Shown one piece after another: positions 41,183-49,178 of a DNA stretch of 53,346 nucleotides. Location of the stretch: NCBI GenBank assembly GCA_031280435.1, contig JAITGS010000014.1, positions 1-53,346 on the forward strand, written 5' to 3'. The notes beneath the pieces are model-generated. The model did not search any database. It had not been told where the DNA came from and was given only the letters and a program-made list of their open reading frames with translations. Every line of letters begins with the position of its first letter. Positions within the stretch are counted from its first letter, which is position 1. The position numbers and the translations under genes were made by a program. Source of the DNA: Tannerellaceae bacterium (GTDB lineage Bacteria > Bacteroidota > Bacteroidia > Bacteroidales > Tannerellaceae).

Positions 41183-43744
41183 ATGTTTCGCCTCGTTCTT
41201 GCAGCAATTATCCTTGCATTGTTCCCGCCCGGCACAATCGTGGGACAAACGGCTAAGGAGCTGCGCGGTATTGTGGTCGATTCCATTAGCGGCGAACCCT
41301 TGTCGAACGCCTCCCTGCGCATTGAGGGCACATCCTTTGCAGCAGTGACCGATGACAGGGGCATGTTTATTTTGCGTAGAGAAGGCCGGCCCGGCGAGAG
41401 CATACATGTGAGGCACATAGGCTATGCATCGCGCGACGTAGCGCTTAGCCGCAGCGCATCGAAGCTGCGCATAGAGCTGGTGCCTGAGGCCGTAGAGCTG
41501 GGCGACGTCGTGGTACGCCCGAAGCGCAACAGCTACTCGAGGCGCAACAATCCCGCGGTCGACCTCATCCGCAAAGTCATTGAACACAAGGACGACAGCC
41601 GCATAGAAGCCTCCGATCGCTACAAGATGGAGGTATACGACCGCCTGACGCTGGCCTTTGCAAAGACAGACAGCTCAATCGAGCAGGACATCCTTGTGCG
41701 CAAGCTCCCCTTCATCCGCAACTACTTGGACACGTCGGCCCTTACGGGCATGCCGGTGCTTACACTGTCCATACGCGAGCAGATCTCGGACTACTACTAC
41801 CGCCGCTCGCCCCGCTCAGCCAAGACCATCATCCGGGCCAACCGGCATGAGGGCCTTGATCGTACGCTCGACGACAGCGGGGTGCTTGCAGGCAACCTTG
41901 ACGAGATACTTAGGAGCGTAAGCATATTCGACAACGACATCAACATCCTCCTGAACCGCTTTGTGAGCCCGCTCTCGTCCGTCCTTGCCGTCACATATTA
42001 TAAATACTTCATACTCGATACCCTGAACGTGGGCGCGGATAGCTGCGTGATGCTTGGCTTCGCCCCCTTCAACAGCGAGAGCTATGCCTTCACGGGCTAC
42101 CTCTACGTGCTTCTCGACGGCACATACGCCGTGAGGAAGGCCCAGCTCAACGTTCCCCATCATATCAACCTCAACTGGGTGCGCCGGCTCCGCATCGACG
42201 TCGAATACGGCCGCACGGAGGTCGATGGCCTCTGGGCGCCCCGGCAGGAGGACTTGTTTGCCGATTTCATGGCCATGCCGGGAGCCACCGACCTCTACGC
42301 GCACCGCTTACGGCGCTATGATCCGCTTGATCCGGCTCTGCCGGAGGCCGACTCGGTCTTTGCCTTGCCAGGATCGGTTCACATCGAAGCCGGCTCCGGT
42401 AGGCGCGACGATCAATTCTGGGACGACGTGCGTCCTGTTCCCCTGCGCGGGAATGAGCGGGCGATAGGCAACCTCCAGGCGCGCTTAGATTCGGTCACCT
42501 TCTATCGCCTGATGATAAAGACGCTCGGGATGCTTATCGCCGACTATGTTCCCAGCCGTGCCCGGAAAGACAACAGCCGCATCGACTTCGGCCCCATATC
42601 CTCACTGTACAGCTCGAACTACGTCGAAGGAGCCCGCTTCCGCATCGGAGGCATGACCACGGCCAATCTGTCTCCAAGGATGTTTGCATCGGGCTATGCC
42701 GCCTACGGACTAACCGACCGCAAGCTGAAGTACCTCGGCACTCTGACGTACAGCTTCCGTCCGAGAGCATATCACCCCAAAGAATCGCCTGCCGACAATC
42801 TGTCCATACTCTACGGCTTCGACGTAAGCACCCCCGGGCAGCAATTCCTGTCGGGTAACGATAACCTTATACTGTCGCAATCGGTAGGGCAGCGCATCAC
42901 GCACATGCAATACATCCGCAAGGCCGAAATCCGATACGAGAAGGAATGGCCCAACCATCTGATGCTCTCCCTTTGGGGTCGGCATGAGAACAACAGGGCA
43001 GCCGGCGATCTGAAGTACATAGATGCCGTAGGCGATCGGCCTGTGAGCGATTTCTCTACGACCGAGCTCGGCCTGCAACTCCGCTATGCTCCCGGCGAGC
43101 GGCCCTACAACGGACGTGACGGCCGCGACGCTATCCTCAATCTGGCAAAGGACGCTCCGGTATTCAGGCTATCGCATCGCATCGGACTCCGGCTGCTTGG
43201 CGGCGATTATGCCTACCGTCACACCGAGCTCGGCGTCGAGAAGCGTATCTGGCTATCCTCCTTCGGGCATATCGACGCTATTGCACGCGGCGGCCACATC
43301 TGGAATCGCCTGCCGTTTCCGCTGCTGATCATCCCCAATACCAACCAATCGGCAGTGATTCAGCCCGAGACCTTTATGATGATGCGCGCAATGGAGTTTG
43401 TGTCCGACAGCTACGTGTCGGTTTTCCTCACATATTACATGAAGGGATGGCTCTTCAACCGTATTCCGCTGCTGAAGAGGTTGCAGCTACGCGAAGTTCT
43501 GTCCGTTGCCGGCACCTACGGCCATTTGTCGGACAAGAACGATCCAAGCGTAAATCCCCGCAACCTCTTTCTGTTCCCTGAAGGTACAAGCGCCTTCCGA
43601 TCGGAGCCATATATAGAGGTAAGCGCCGGTATTGAGAACATCCTCAACGTTATACGGATAGACTATTACCGTCGGCTAACCTATCTTGACCGCTCAAACA
43701 TCAGCCTCGGAGGCATTCGCGTCGGATTCCGCTTTAGTTTCTAA
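41183..43744 (+). CDS. DUF5686 outer-membrane protein with carboxypeptidase-like regulatory domain
   Basis: 853 residues from the ATG at 41183 (a TTG at 41165 is less likely because it adds residues before the signal peptide). Signal peptide 1-21. A CarboxypepD_reg-like beta domain (KELRGIVVDSISGEPLSNASLRIEGT, about 24-110) is followed by the DUF5686 region (NPAVDLIRKVIEHKDD near 125) and a long beta-barrel-like C-terminal half ending in aromatic GFRFSF. Typical of Bacteroidota outer membrane. Function unknown. The gene ends the plus-strand operon. Confidence 0.88.
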   Translation: MFRLVLAAIILALFPPGTIVGQTAKELRGIVVDSISGEPLSNASLRIEGTSFAAVTDDRGMFILRREGRPGESIHVRHIGYASRDVALSRSASKLRIELVPEAVELGDVVVRPKRNSYSRRNNPAVDLIRKVIEHKDDSRIEASDRYKMEVYDRLTLAFAKTDSSIEQDILVRKLPFIRNYLDTSALTGMPVLTLSIREQISDYYYRRSPRSAKTIIRANRHEGLDRTLDDSGVLAGNLDEILRSVSIFDNDINILLNRFVSPLSSVLAVTYYKYFILDTLNVGADSCVMLGFAPFNSESYAFTGYLYVLLDGTYAVRKAQLNVPHHINLNWVRRLRIDVEYGRTEVDGLWAPRQEDLFADFMAMPGATDLYAHRLRRYDPLDPALPEADSVFALPGSVHIEAGSGRRDDQFWDDVRPVPLRGNERAIGNLQARLDSVTFYRLMIKTLGMLIADYVPSRARKDNSRIDFGPISSLYSSNYVEGARFRIGGMTTANLSPRMFASGYAAYGLTDRKLKYLGTLTYSFRPRAYHPKESPADNLSILYGFDVSTPGQQFLSGNDNLILSQSVGQRITHMQYIRKAEIRYEKEWPNHLMLSLWGRHENNRAAGDLKYIDAVGDRPVSDFSTTELGLQLRYAPGERPYNGRDGRDAILNLAKDAPVFRLSHRIGLRLLGGDYAYRHTELGVEKRIWLSSFGHIDAIARGGHIWNRLPFPLLIIPNTNQSAVIQPETFMMMRAMEFVSDSYVSVFLTYYMKGWLFNRIPLLKRLQLREVLSVAGTYGHLSDKNDPSVNPRNLFLFPEGTSAFRSEPYIEVSAGIENILNVIRIDYYRRLTYLDRSNISLGGIRVGFRFSF

Positions 43745-43823
43745 AACACTGAAGGGTAGGGGAGGTAAGCGTTAAATAAACTTAACGGGCAAGTATGGAT
43801 TATGCTATATAACATATTGTCCG

Positions 43824-43831
43824 TATATTTG
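43824..43831 (+). promoter_or_regulatory. promoter of a candidate small RNA
   Basis: TATATTTG, a perfect TAnnTTTG, about 50 bp before a strong terminator, with no ORF between. Confidence 0.55.
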
Positions 43832-43837
43832 CACTGT

Positions 43838-43906
43838 GTTTTTCATGGTATTAGATTTTAAGGTTAACAAAGAAGAAAAAGGTTGTCGTGAGACAGCCTT
43901 TTTTCT
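43838..43906 (+). ncRNA. candidate small RNA, about 68 nt
   Basis: Runs from the expected start about 7 bp after the -7 element to the T tract of the terminator. Its sequence includes CATGGTATTAGATTTTAAGG and ends in the hairpin. I have an impression of similar segments in other Bacteroidales genomes, but cannot name a family. It might instead be a remnant leader. No start codon with a useful frame follows. Confidence 0.45.
43878..43906 (+). terminator. rho-independent terminator of the candidate small RNA
   Basis: AAGGTTGTC-GTGA-GACAGCCTT: 9-bp stem (one wobble), tetraloop and a T6-7 tract. Confidence 0.8.
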
Positions 43907-43996
43907 TTCATACCGATGCCGAATATTCTCCTAATATAAACCCTCTTAAGCCGGCAATAGCTTCCGATTCCTATGCTTAGGGCAAGCTCATGCAGA

Positions 43997-44374
43997 TTAA
44001 GGCAGTCGGAACTCAATGAGCTCTATCGGTGCTCCGTTATGCTCAATCATTGCAACACGAACACCCTCTGAGGGAGGATTCGGCTGTGTTATAACATTGA
44101 AATCTCGTTTTGCCAACTCATCATCCGGATTACTGACTTCAAAAGCTATATGCGAAACCGTCTGTATCAACGGATGTATAGGGCTATCGTTGTCGAACCG
44201 CATCCACTCAATGCCGAACGGGCTCGTAGGAAAACCGGATACGTAGAACTTAAACTGAGGCAAATAGGTTTCATTAGGCCTTTCCACCGTTGTCGGAATC
44301 CCCAGATGATGATATTTCCAGCCCCATTTCTCAATACATTCAGCTAATTCGTGGTCAAGTCTTATGTCTTTCAT
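43997..44374 (-). CDS. VOC (glyoxalase-fold) family protein
   Basis: 125 residues. One VOC module pair: IEKWGWKYHHLGIPTTVERP near the start, SHIAFEVSNPDDELAKRDFNV in the middle and GVRVAMIEHNGAPIELIEF at the end, with His/Glu positions that could bind a metal. No substrate can be inferred. It is transcribed from a promoter inside a 65-bp block that is duplicated upstream of the ThuA-like gene at 49.1 kb. Confidence 0.85.
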   Translation of the reverse strand: MKDIRLDHELAECIEKWGWKYHHLGIPTTVERPNETYLPQFKFYVSGFPTSPFGIEWMRFDNDSPIHPLIQTVSHIAFEVSNPDDELAKRDFNVITQPNPPSEGVRVAMIEHNGAPIELIEFRLP

Positions 44375-44381
44375 CGCAATT

Positions 44382-44446
44382 AATATTTTGTTAAGTGATA
44401 TTCATGTCGGGCAAATGTAGAATACAGAATCGGATATTTTACTTTC
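44382..44446. promoter_or_regulatory. duplicated 65-bp promoter block, copy 1
   Basis: Contains minus-strand TACATTTG (44412-44419), the -7 element of the VOC gene. The whole block (AATATTTTGTTAAGTGATAT, then CATGTCGGGCAAATGTAG, to GGATATTTTACTTTC) matches 49085-49150 almost base for base. Confidence 0.75.
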
Positions 44447-45217
44447 TTAATCTTCTATTCCATTAACACCCATTCCAAACAGCGCGAAATCATATCGCAT
44501 CGGATCTTCCGGGCAAAACTCTCGCAACTTCGCCGTCAGTTCTTCAACAGCTTTCCTGTCGTTCGATTTTCTTTGCAGCAATCCCAGCCTCCGGGCCGTA
44601 TTTCCTACATGGACATCCAATGGGATATATAATTGACTTGGTTTCATAATCGACCAAACGCCCATATCCACAATACCGTCGTTTCTCACCAGCCAGCGTA
44701 GGGCCAAATTAACTCGTTTCAGGGCTGATGTATCACCGGCAAAAAAACGGGCACATTCTCTGTTCGGAATATTGCCATTTGCCATTCGTATTTGTTCCTC
44801 AATAACGCGAGCTATATGCCAGGGAGTAATTGATGATAAAGATTCGCCTAAGCGATTGATTAAATAAGCTTCAATCGAGCCGAATTCAAGGAAAATTGGT
44901 CGCATACCATTAAGGATATATTTCAAATCCGATTCGAAAAATGTGCGATGTAAATTTGCATTACCAAGTAATTCGTATCCACGCTTCATAACATAGTCTA
45001 AAGGATTATTATCCATAAATGCGAACATTCGTTCGGCATCGGCAAGTATACTTTTGCGATTTCCCCAGGCAATAATAGCCGTAATAAAGCTTGCAATTTC
45101 TATGTCCTGTAAACGATTATATCTGCGCGGAAAACGAACGGGATCGGCCTCAATAAAATCCGATGTATTGATACGTTCGGTTTGCAGATCCAGATATTCC
45201 TTAGTTATTTTCTCCAT
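44447..45217 (-). CDS. TIGR02757 family protein
   Basis: 256 residues from the ATG at 45217; the longer frame would begin at a TTG 18 bases upstream. The sequence FIEADPVRFPRRYNRLQDIEIASFITAIIAWGNRKSI (near 17-53) and the C-terminal LDVHVGNTARRLGLLQRKSNDRKAVEELTAKLREFCPEDPMRYDFALFGMGV are characteristic of this Bacteroidota and spirochaete family, distantly related to HhH-GPD DNA glycosylases. Biochemical function is not known to me. It stands alone. A hairpin terminator lies between it and the gene further upstream. Confidence 0.88.
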   Translation of the reverse strand: MEKITKEYLDLQTERINTSDFIEADPVRFPRRYNRLQDIEIASFITAIIAWGNRKSILADAERMFAFMDNNPLDYVMKRGYELLGNANLHRTFFESDLKYILNGMRPIFLEFGSIEAYLINRLGESLSSITPWHIARVIEEQIRMANGNIPNRECARFFAGDTSALKRVNLALRWLVRNDGIVDMGVWSIMKPSQLYIPLDVHVGNTARRLGLLQRKSNDRKAVEELTAKLREFCPEDPMRYDFALFGMGVNGIED

Positions 45218-45298
45218 ACAATTATTTATTTTCAAAGAGGTTATTCATGTTTATCTCTGCGAAAATAAATAATAAGTTCTAACTTTAATAATATGTTG

Positions 45299-45336
45299 AT
45301 AAAAAAACTGCCGAACGCTACAAAAACGCCCGGCAG
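45299..45336 (-). terminator. rho-independent terminator of the hypothetical gene at 45.4-46.1 kb
   Basis: On the minus strand ACTGCCG ... CGGCAGT (with further inner CG pairs) is followed by T7. It begins 28 bp after the stop codon at 45364. Confidence 0.75.
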
Positions 45337-45363
45337 TAAAATAAAATATAGTTAATTACACAG

Positions 45364-46101
45364 TTAGCTTATAACGGTTGAATAGACATCACTCCAGTCG
45401 CCCGGCTCGCCACGATGACTTACCCAACGGCCCGCACAGCGGAACATTTTTCCCAGATCGGGCTCGTTGAAGGTGAGCTTGATGGGCGATGCCGTATCGT
45501 TGATTCTGCCGGCAAATTCTTCAATAAGAGCCTGCGGCTCATCCATCGTTGTCACAGAGTAGCGCAGTTCCATGTATGCAGCTCCATCTGGCCGTCCCGG
45601 GTTATTAGCGCCTGTATCGTGATAGTGTATCATTATTACAAGGCGGTTTGTGTGGTGAAATTCCATCTCGGGTACCGTGCTTGGCGGGGCAACATAAGAG
45701 CGCGGCGCGCTTGGTACCGGAAAGCCCATTGACCTAAGATCCTCCTCCAAAATATACACATTACCTTTAATAAAACTATTGTAGAATATCCTGAACAGAG
45801 CTTTAATCTCTTTCTCAAGTCGTAGAAATTGCGCCTGTATAACCGGTGTGCGCGTATCTATATTTTCCCATATAATATAACATGCATTGTACTCGATGAG
45901 CTTAGGTTGGAATGTAAATTCCAACCATGAACTCGCATTAATAGGCGTGCTGCGTTCACCCGCGCTTGGGTGTTCTTCATGCGCTCCAAAGCCAAATTTT
46001 GTGCGGATTGCCTGGTTATTTAAATATATCCATACATGGTTTATAAAACCGTGTGTCTCTCCATGTGTCATAAAAAGCCAGTCTCTTTTGTTGTGTGGCA
46101 T
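45364..46101 (-). CDS. hypothetical protein with C-terminal fibronectin-like segment
   Basis: 245 residues, no signal peptide. N-terminal 120 residues are aromatic-rich and helical (VIQAQFLRLEKEIKALFRIFYNSFI). A proline-rich linker (FPVPSAPRSYVAPPSTVPE) leads to a beta-rich end containing DTASPIKLTFNEPDLGKMFRCAGRWVSHRGEPGDWSDVYS. I recall a widespread uncharacterised Bacteroidales and Treponema family with the same plan and a closing AGRWxxxRGExGPWS motif. Function unknown. Fourteen consecutive A residues lie just before the ATG. Confidence 0.7.
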   Translation of the reverse strand: MPHNKRDWLFMTHGETHGFINHVWIYLNNQAIRTKFGFGAHEEHPSAGERSTPINASSWLEFTFQPKLIEYNACYIIWENIDTRTPVIQAQFLRLEKEIKALFRIFYNSFIKGNVYILEEDLRSMGFPVPSAPRSYVAPPSTVPEMEFHHTNRLVIMIHYHDTGANNPGRPDGAAYMELRYSVTTMDEPQALIEEFAGRINDTASPIKLTFNEPDLGKMFRCAGRWVSHRGEPGDWSDVYSTVIS

Positions 46102-46103
46102 AG

Positions 46104-46117
46104 TTTTTTTTTTTTTT
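46104..46117 (-). promoter_or_regulatory. A14 tract in the ribosome-binding region
   Basis: A run of 14 A on the minus strand begins 2 bp upstream of the ATG at 46101. Such tracts can raise translation in Bacteroidota and can also change length by slippage. The stretch 46118-46594 is AT-rich, with no gene I can support. Confidence 0.55.
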
Positions 46118-46594
46118 ATTAATACTAATAATATAAGTAACTATTGCTGCCTTTATAACTTACTCGAGTTAAGATCCGTTTTTTTGCAGCAGTGTGCCTT
46201 TATTAGGCGCTGCAAAAATAGATAAAAAAAATAACTTCCAAATATTTTCAGAAAAAAATTGCATTCAAATTGATCTTTTTTTTGCTTGTTTGAATACATT
46301 ATTTCATTCAATTTTATGCTTATTTCTGCAGTAAAACAAATAATAAAATGCTCGGATAAACTATCTCTATTAATATGCAGTATTTTATAGCACCAAACAT
46401 ATTTCCGCAGCAGTGTTCCGGAAATCAGGTCTGTTTGAACTGTGGAGCGATTTGTGAGAAATATACATAGCCCCGCTTCTCCGGTAAGTAGAGGCTTCAG
46501 CAGGGCGTTATCCCCATGTTGAAGCCTAAGGGATTGATTGACAACGATTAACCGGAGATAAAATGCATGATGTGGGCAATATCACAGCGAAAAT

Positions 46595-46728
46595 TTGACG
46601 TCAAGCAGCCGTTACTTGACGTCAAGTTGCCGTTACTTGACGTCAAGTTGCCGTTACTTGACGTCAAGTTGCCGTTACTTGACGTCAAGTTGTCGTTACT
46701 TGACGTCAAGTTGCTGTTACTTGACGCC
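46595..46728. repeat. 21-bp array with TTGACGTCAA palindromes
   Basis: Six full 21-bp units and a partial seventh begin at 46595, 46616, 46637, 46658, 46679, 46700 and 46721. Each has the perfect palindrome TTGACGTCAA followed by GTTGCCGTTAC or a close variant. A minus-strand frame through it encodes repeats of LTSSNGN and is considered a by-product. From 46729 to 47029 nothing else is seen. Confidence 0.92.
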
Positions 46729-47029
46729 CTAAAAAACATCCTTTGAGGCTCAGGTTGTCTTTTTCGCATACAATAATTATTGTGGCATATACAGGTAAAA
46801 ATGGAAAGGCTCCGGTGTAAAATGCCGCAAATCGACTGGATTTTGAGACGTTAAAAAACGCTTAAAGGAGCCGTGTATTAAGCAGGAAAGTCAAATACCG
46901 TATTTTTCTATGGTTACTGATTAAAACCCAAAGTTTTTGCATTGATGAAAAAATATTAAAAGATAGTTTGTTTGTATTGAATGAAAATGGAATGAGGCTG
47001 GAACCTATGTCAAATATCAGTTCTTCAAT

Positions 47030-47037
47030 TATCTTTG
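47030..47037 (+). promoter_or_regulatory. putative promoter of the thioredoxin-like gene
   Basis: TATCTTTG, a perfect TAnnTTTG, 23 bp before the ATG. Confidence 0.55.
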
Positions 47038-47059
47038 CAAATAATAAATATTCAACAAG

Positions 47060-47944
47060 ATGAAAAAGACAATTCTACTGATAGTCATGACATTATTGCC
47101 GACTCTTGTGTTGGCGCAATCCGACAGCCTCAAACTTATGGGGCCATGTATGACCGATGATTTGAGAAAAGCCCCTTACGCAGAATGGTTTACCGAAAGC
47201 TACGATGCTTATACGCCAAATCCCGACGTGCTCGATCGATTAAAAGGGGAAAATTTGGAAGGTATGTTGATAACTATCTTTTTCGGAAGCTGGTGCGGTG
47301 ACAGCAAGCGTGAGGTGCCAAGATTCATTAAGCTGCTGAAAACCTTGTCATTACCGGAAGATCAATACAAAATCATAGCCATAGGAAATGACGAGCCGCT
47401 ATATCGCAGCGCTCCTGGGCATGAAGAAGCCGGTAAGCATATTTATCGAGTTCCTACATTTATTATTACGAGAGATGATGAGGAGCTTGGGCGTATTGTG
47501 GAGTTTCCGGCAACCTCCTTGGAAAGAGACTTACTGGATATTGTACAAGAATCAACATACATCCCCAATTATCCTGCATATTTGATACTTGGTGAATGGC
47601 TCGATGCCGGCATTTTGAACGATTCCAACGTTTCTATCAATGGATTGGCCAACCAGATTCGATATCTGACGACCACGGCAAACGAACTGAACAGCATTGC
47701 GAATACGCTGTCGCACCGCGAGAAAGCGGAGCCGCAAATAATATCTACAATTCTACGCATAAACTGCGAACTGTATCCAAATATTTATTGGACGCACACA
47801 AAACTTGCAGAGTCGCTAAGCAATAATGAGAACAAGCACGAAGAAGCCATTGAAGTTTTGCAAAGCGGTATGGAAAAGATTAAAGATTCGGCTGACTTGT
47901 CGCGTATGCAGGAGTTGTTGGAGAAGATTGTCGAGAAAATGTAG
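47060..47944 (+). CDS. periplasmic thioredoxin-like protein with CGDS motif and helical C-terminus
   Basis: 294 residues. Signal peptide 1-19 (cut after VLA). A thioredoxin fold (about 60-170) contains FFGSWCGDSKREVPRF, where the usual CxxC is CGDS, so only one Cys remains, and the cis-Pro region YRVPTFIITRDDEELGR. Residues 170-294 are helical and resemble TPR-like repeats (NKHEEAIEVLQSGMEKIKD). With a single Cys it cannot act as a classic disulfide reductase; a monothiol or binding role is more likely. Confidence 0.8.
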   Translation: MKKTILLIVMTLLPTLVLAQSDSLKLMGPCMTDDLRKAPYAEWFTESYDAYTPNPDVLDRLKGENLEGMLITIFFGSWCGDSKREVPRFIKLLKTLSLPEDQYKIIAIGNDEPLYRSAPGHEEAGKHIYRVPTFIITRDDEELGRIVEFPATSLERDLLDIVQESTYIPNYPAYLILGEWLDAGILNDSNVSINGLANQIRYLTTTANELNSIANTLSHREKAEPQIISTILRINCELYPNIYWTHTKLAESLSNNENKHEEAIEVLQSGMEKIKDSADLSRMQELLEKIVEKM

Positions 47945-48066
47945 GCGAAGTACGGGAGATTGGACGCAAAACTCTCCTGATTCAAGGTGTTTATAATCGG
48001 CATTATGTTAAATAGGGCGTTGATAGTTTAGCTTATACATTAATTATATCTCCCGTCCTACATAAA

Positions 48067-48141
48067 ATTGTCCACAAATTACAGGCAGTTCTTCAACGTC
48101 GTTTAGTTGAACTCCCCGTAATTTGTGGACAATCCTTTTTT
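48067..48141. terminator. long hairpin between convergent thioredoxin-like and ThuA-like genes
   Basis: ATTGTCCACAAATTAC (48067-48082) and GTAATTTGTGGACAAT (48118-48133) are a perfect 16-bp inverted repeat. The loop can pair further (AGTTC with GAACT), and CCTTTTTTAG follows on the plus strand. Likely a terminator for the plus-strand gene and perhaps for both. Confidence 0.75.
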
Positions 48142-48161
48142 AGCCCATTAAACTTTAACTT

Positions 48162-49082
48162 TCAATTTTCAGCCGGCTCTTTATAATCATATCTGTATGT
48201 AACATACGTGGACGACGGAAAATCTTTCGGGACTTTCTGTGTTACTTTCCCCGTTGCGGCCCACTCGGCTCCACGAAGCAACATCACTTGAAAACCAGTG
48301 CATTGCATGGCCGGATTATTCTCGTATGAAGGTCCACAATGCCCGAGCATAGTATGAAAAATTCGCGATTTGCCGTATTTCACCGTAAAAATAAGAGGCT
48401 CTTCGCGCCCTGAACCAGCCTTAGCCGTATCCGAATATGCGGTATAGAACAGATCTGCGATGTCGGCCGGCCCCCGCATTCTATCGTATAGTTCGTCCTT
48501 CGCATGCACCCATCTGTTCGGCAATCCGTTGATTATCGGATGATTGGTCGCCCGGCCGTTCATCATATATTCGTGCTGCGGGCCATGAGAACCGCCTCGC
48601 CCGGGACTGTAGTCCTTGTGCAATTCGCCCTTGAGCCAGTATGCATAAGGCCCAGACTTTTCGTTTCTTCCTTCCCATCCGCCAAGGCCGCAAATCTTGT
48701 TGTACTCGGCCCATTTCGGGAAAGAATTGTTTGCCGCATGATAAACGACGATTCCACCGCCTTTTTGAGCGAATTTTTCGAAACGCTGCATGGTTTCTGC
48801 CGGCCATGCGTCGCCATTGTAATCAAGAATCACTAAGCTGTACGGCGAGAAATCTACTAAGAAATTCGTCATATCCTTCCCTTTTTCCGGCGAGATTGCA
48901 AAGTCAACCGTAAAAAGACCCGAATTTTCGAGAATATCTTTGATTACCAAGTGGCTTACCTGCCAATTATGGTTGTTCTGACCGGTAATAATCAGCGTTT
49001 TGATCGGTTTTTTAGCCGATAGCGTACATGCAAACAGCAATGCAAATGCAAGAAACAGGGATTTTTTCAACATTGTCTTCAT
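48162..49082 (-). CDS. ThuA domain protein, exported
   Basis: 306 residues from the ATG at 49082; the frame extends further but the upstream part crosses the likely promoter. Signal peptide about 1-23. The ThuA class I amidotransferase-like fold is seen in KTLIITGQNNHNWQVSHLV, GGGIVVYHAANNSF and HPIINGLPNRWVHAKDELYDRM. ThuA-like proteins in Bacteroidota are linked to sugar oxidation or utilisation, but the reaction is not settled. Divergent from the outer-membrane-like gene. Its promoter lies in the duplicated 65-bp block. Confidence 0.85.
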   Translation of the reverse strand: MKTMLKKSLFLAFALLFACTLSAKKPIKTLIITGQNNHNWQVSHLVIKDILENSGLFTVDFAISPEKGKDMTNFLVDFSPYSLVILDYNGDAWPAETMQRFEKFAQKGGGIVVYHAANNSFPKWAEYNKICGLGGWEGRNEKSGPYAYWLKGELHKDYSPGRGGSHGPQHEYMMNGRATNHPIINGLPNRWVHAKDELYDRMRGPADIADLFYTAYSDTAKAGSGREEPLIFTVKYGKSRIFHTMLGHCGPSYENNPAMQCTGFQVMLLRGAEWAATGKVTQKVPKDFPSSTYVTYRYDYKEPAEN

Positions 49083-49084
49083 AT

Positions 49085-49150
49085 AATATTTTATTAAGTT
49101 AATATTCATGTCGAGCAAATGTAGTAAATAGAATTGGATATTATACTTTT
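49085..49150. promoter_or_regulatory. duplicated 65-bp promoter block, copy 2 (divergent promoters)
   Basis: Contains minus-strand TACATTTG (49116-49123) for the ThuA-like gene. At its right end plus-strand TACTTTTG (49144-49151) serves the outer-membrane-like gene. Nearly identical to 44382-44446. Confidence 0.75.
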
Positions 49151-49178
49151 GCATCAGTTATTAATTCAGAGACTTATC

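Noticed and set aside
184..46728. CRISPR array
   Set aside because: None of the arrays has direct repeats separated by unique 25-40-bp spacers, and no cas gene is present.
46548..46769. 73-codon minus-strand frame with LTSSNGN repeats
   Set aside because: Only the 21-bp palindromic array is encoded; no ribosome-binding site or promoter seen.
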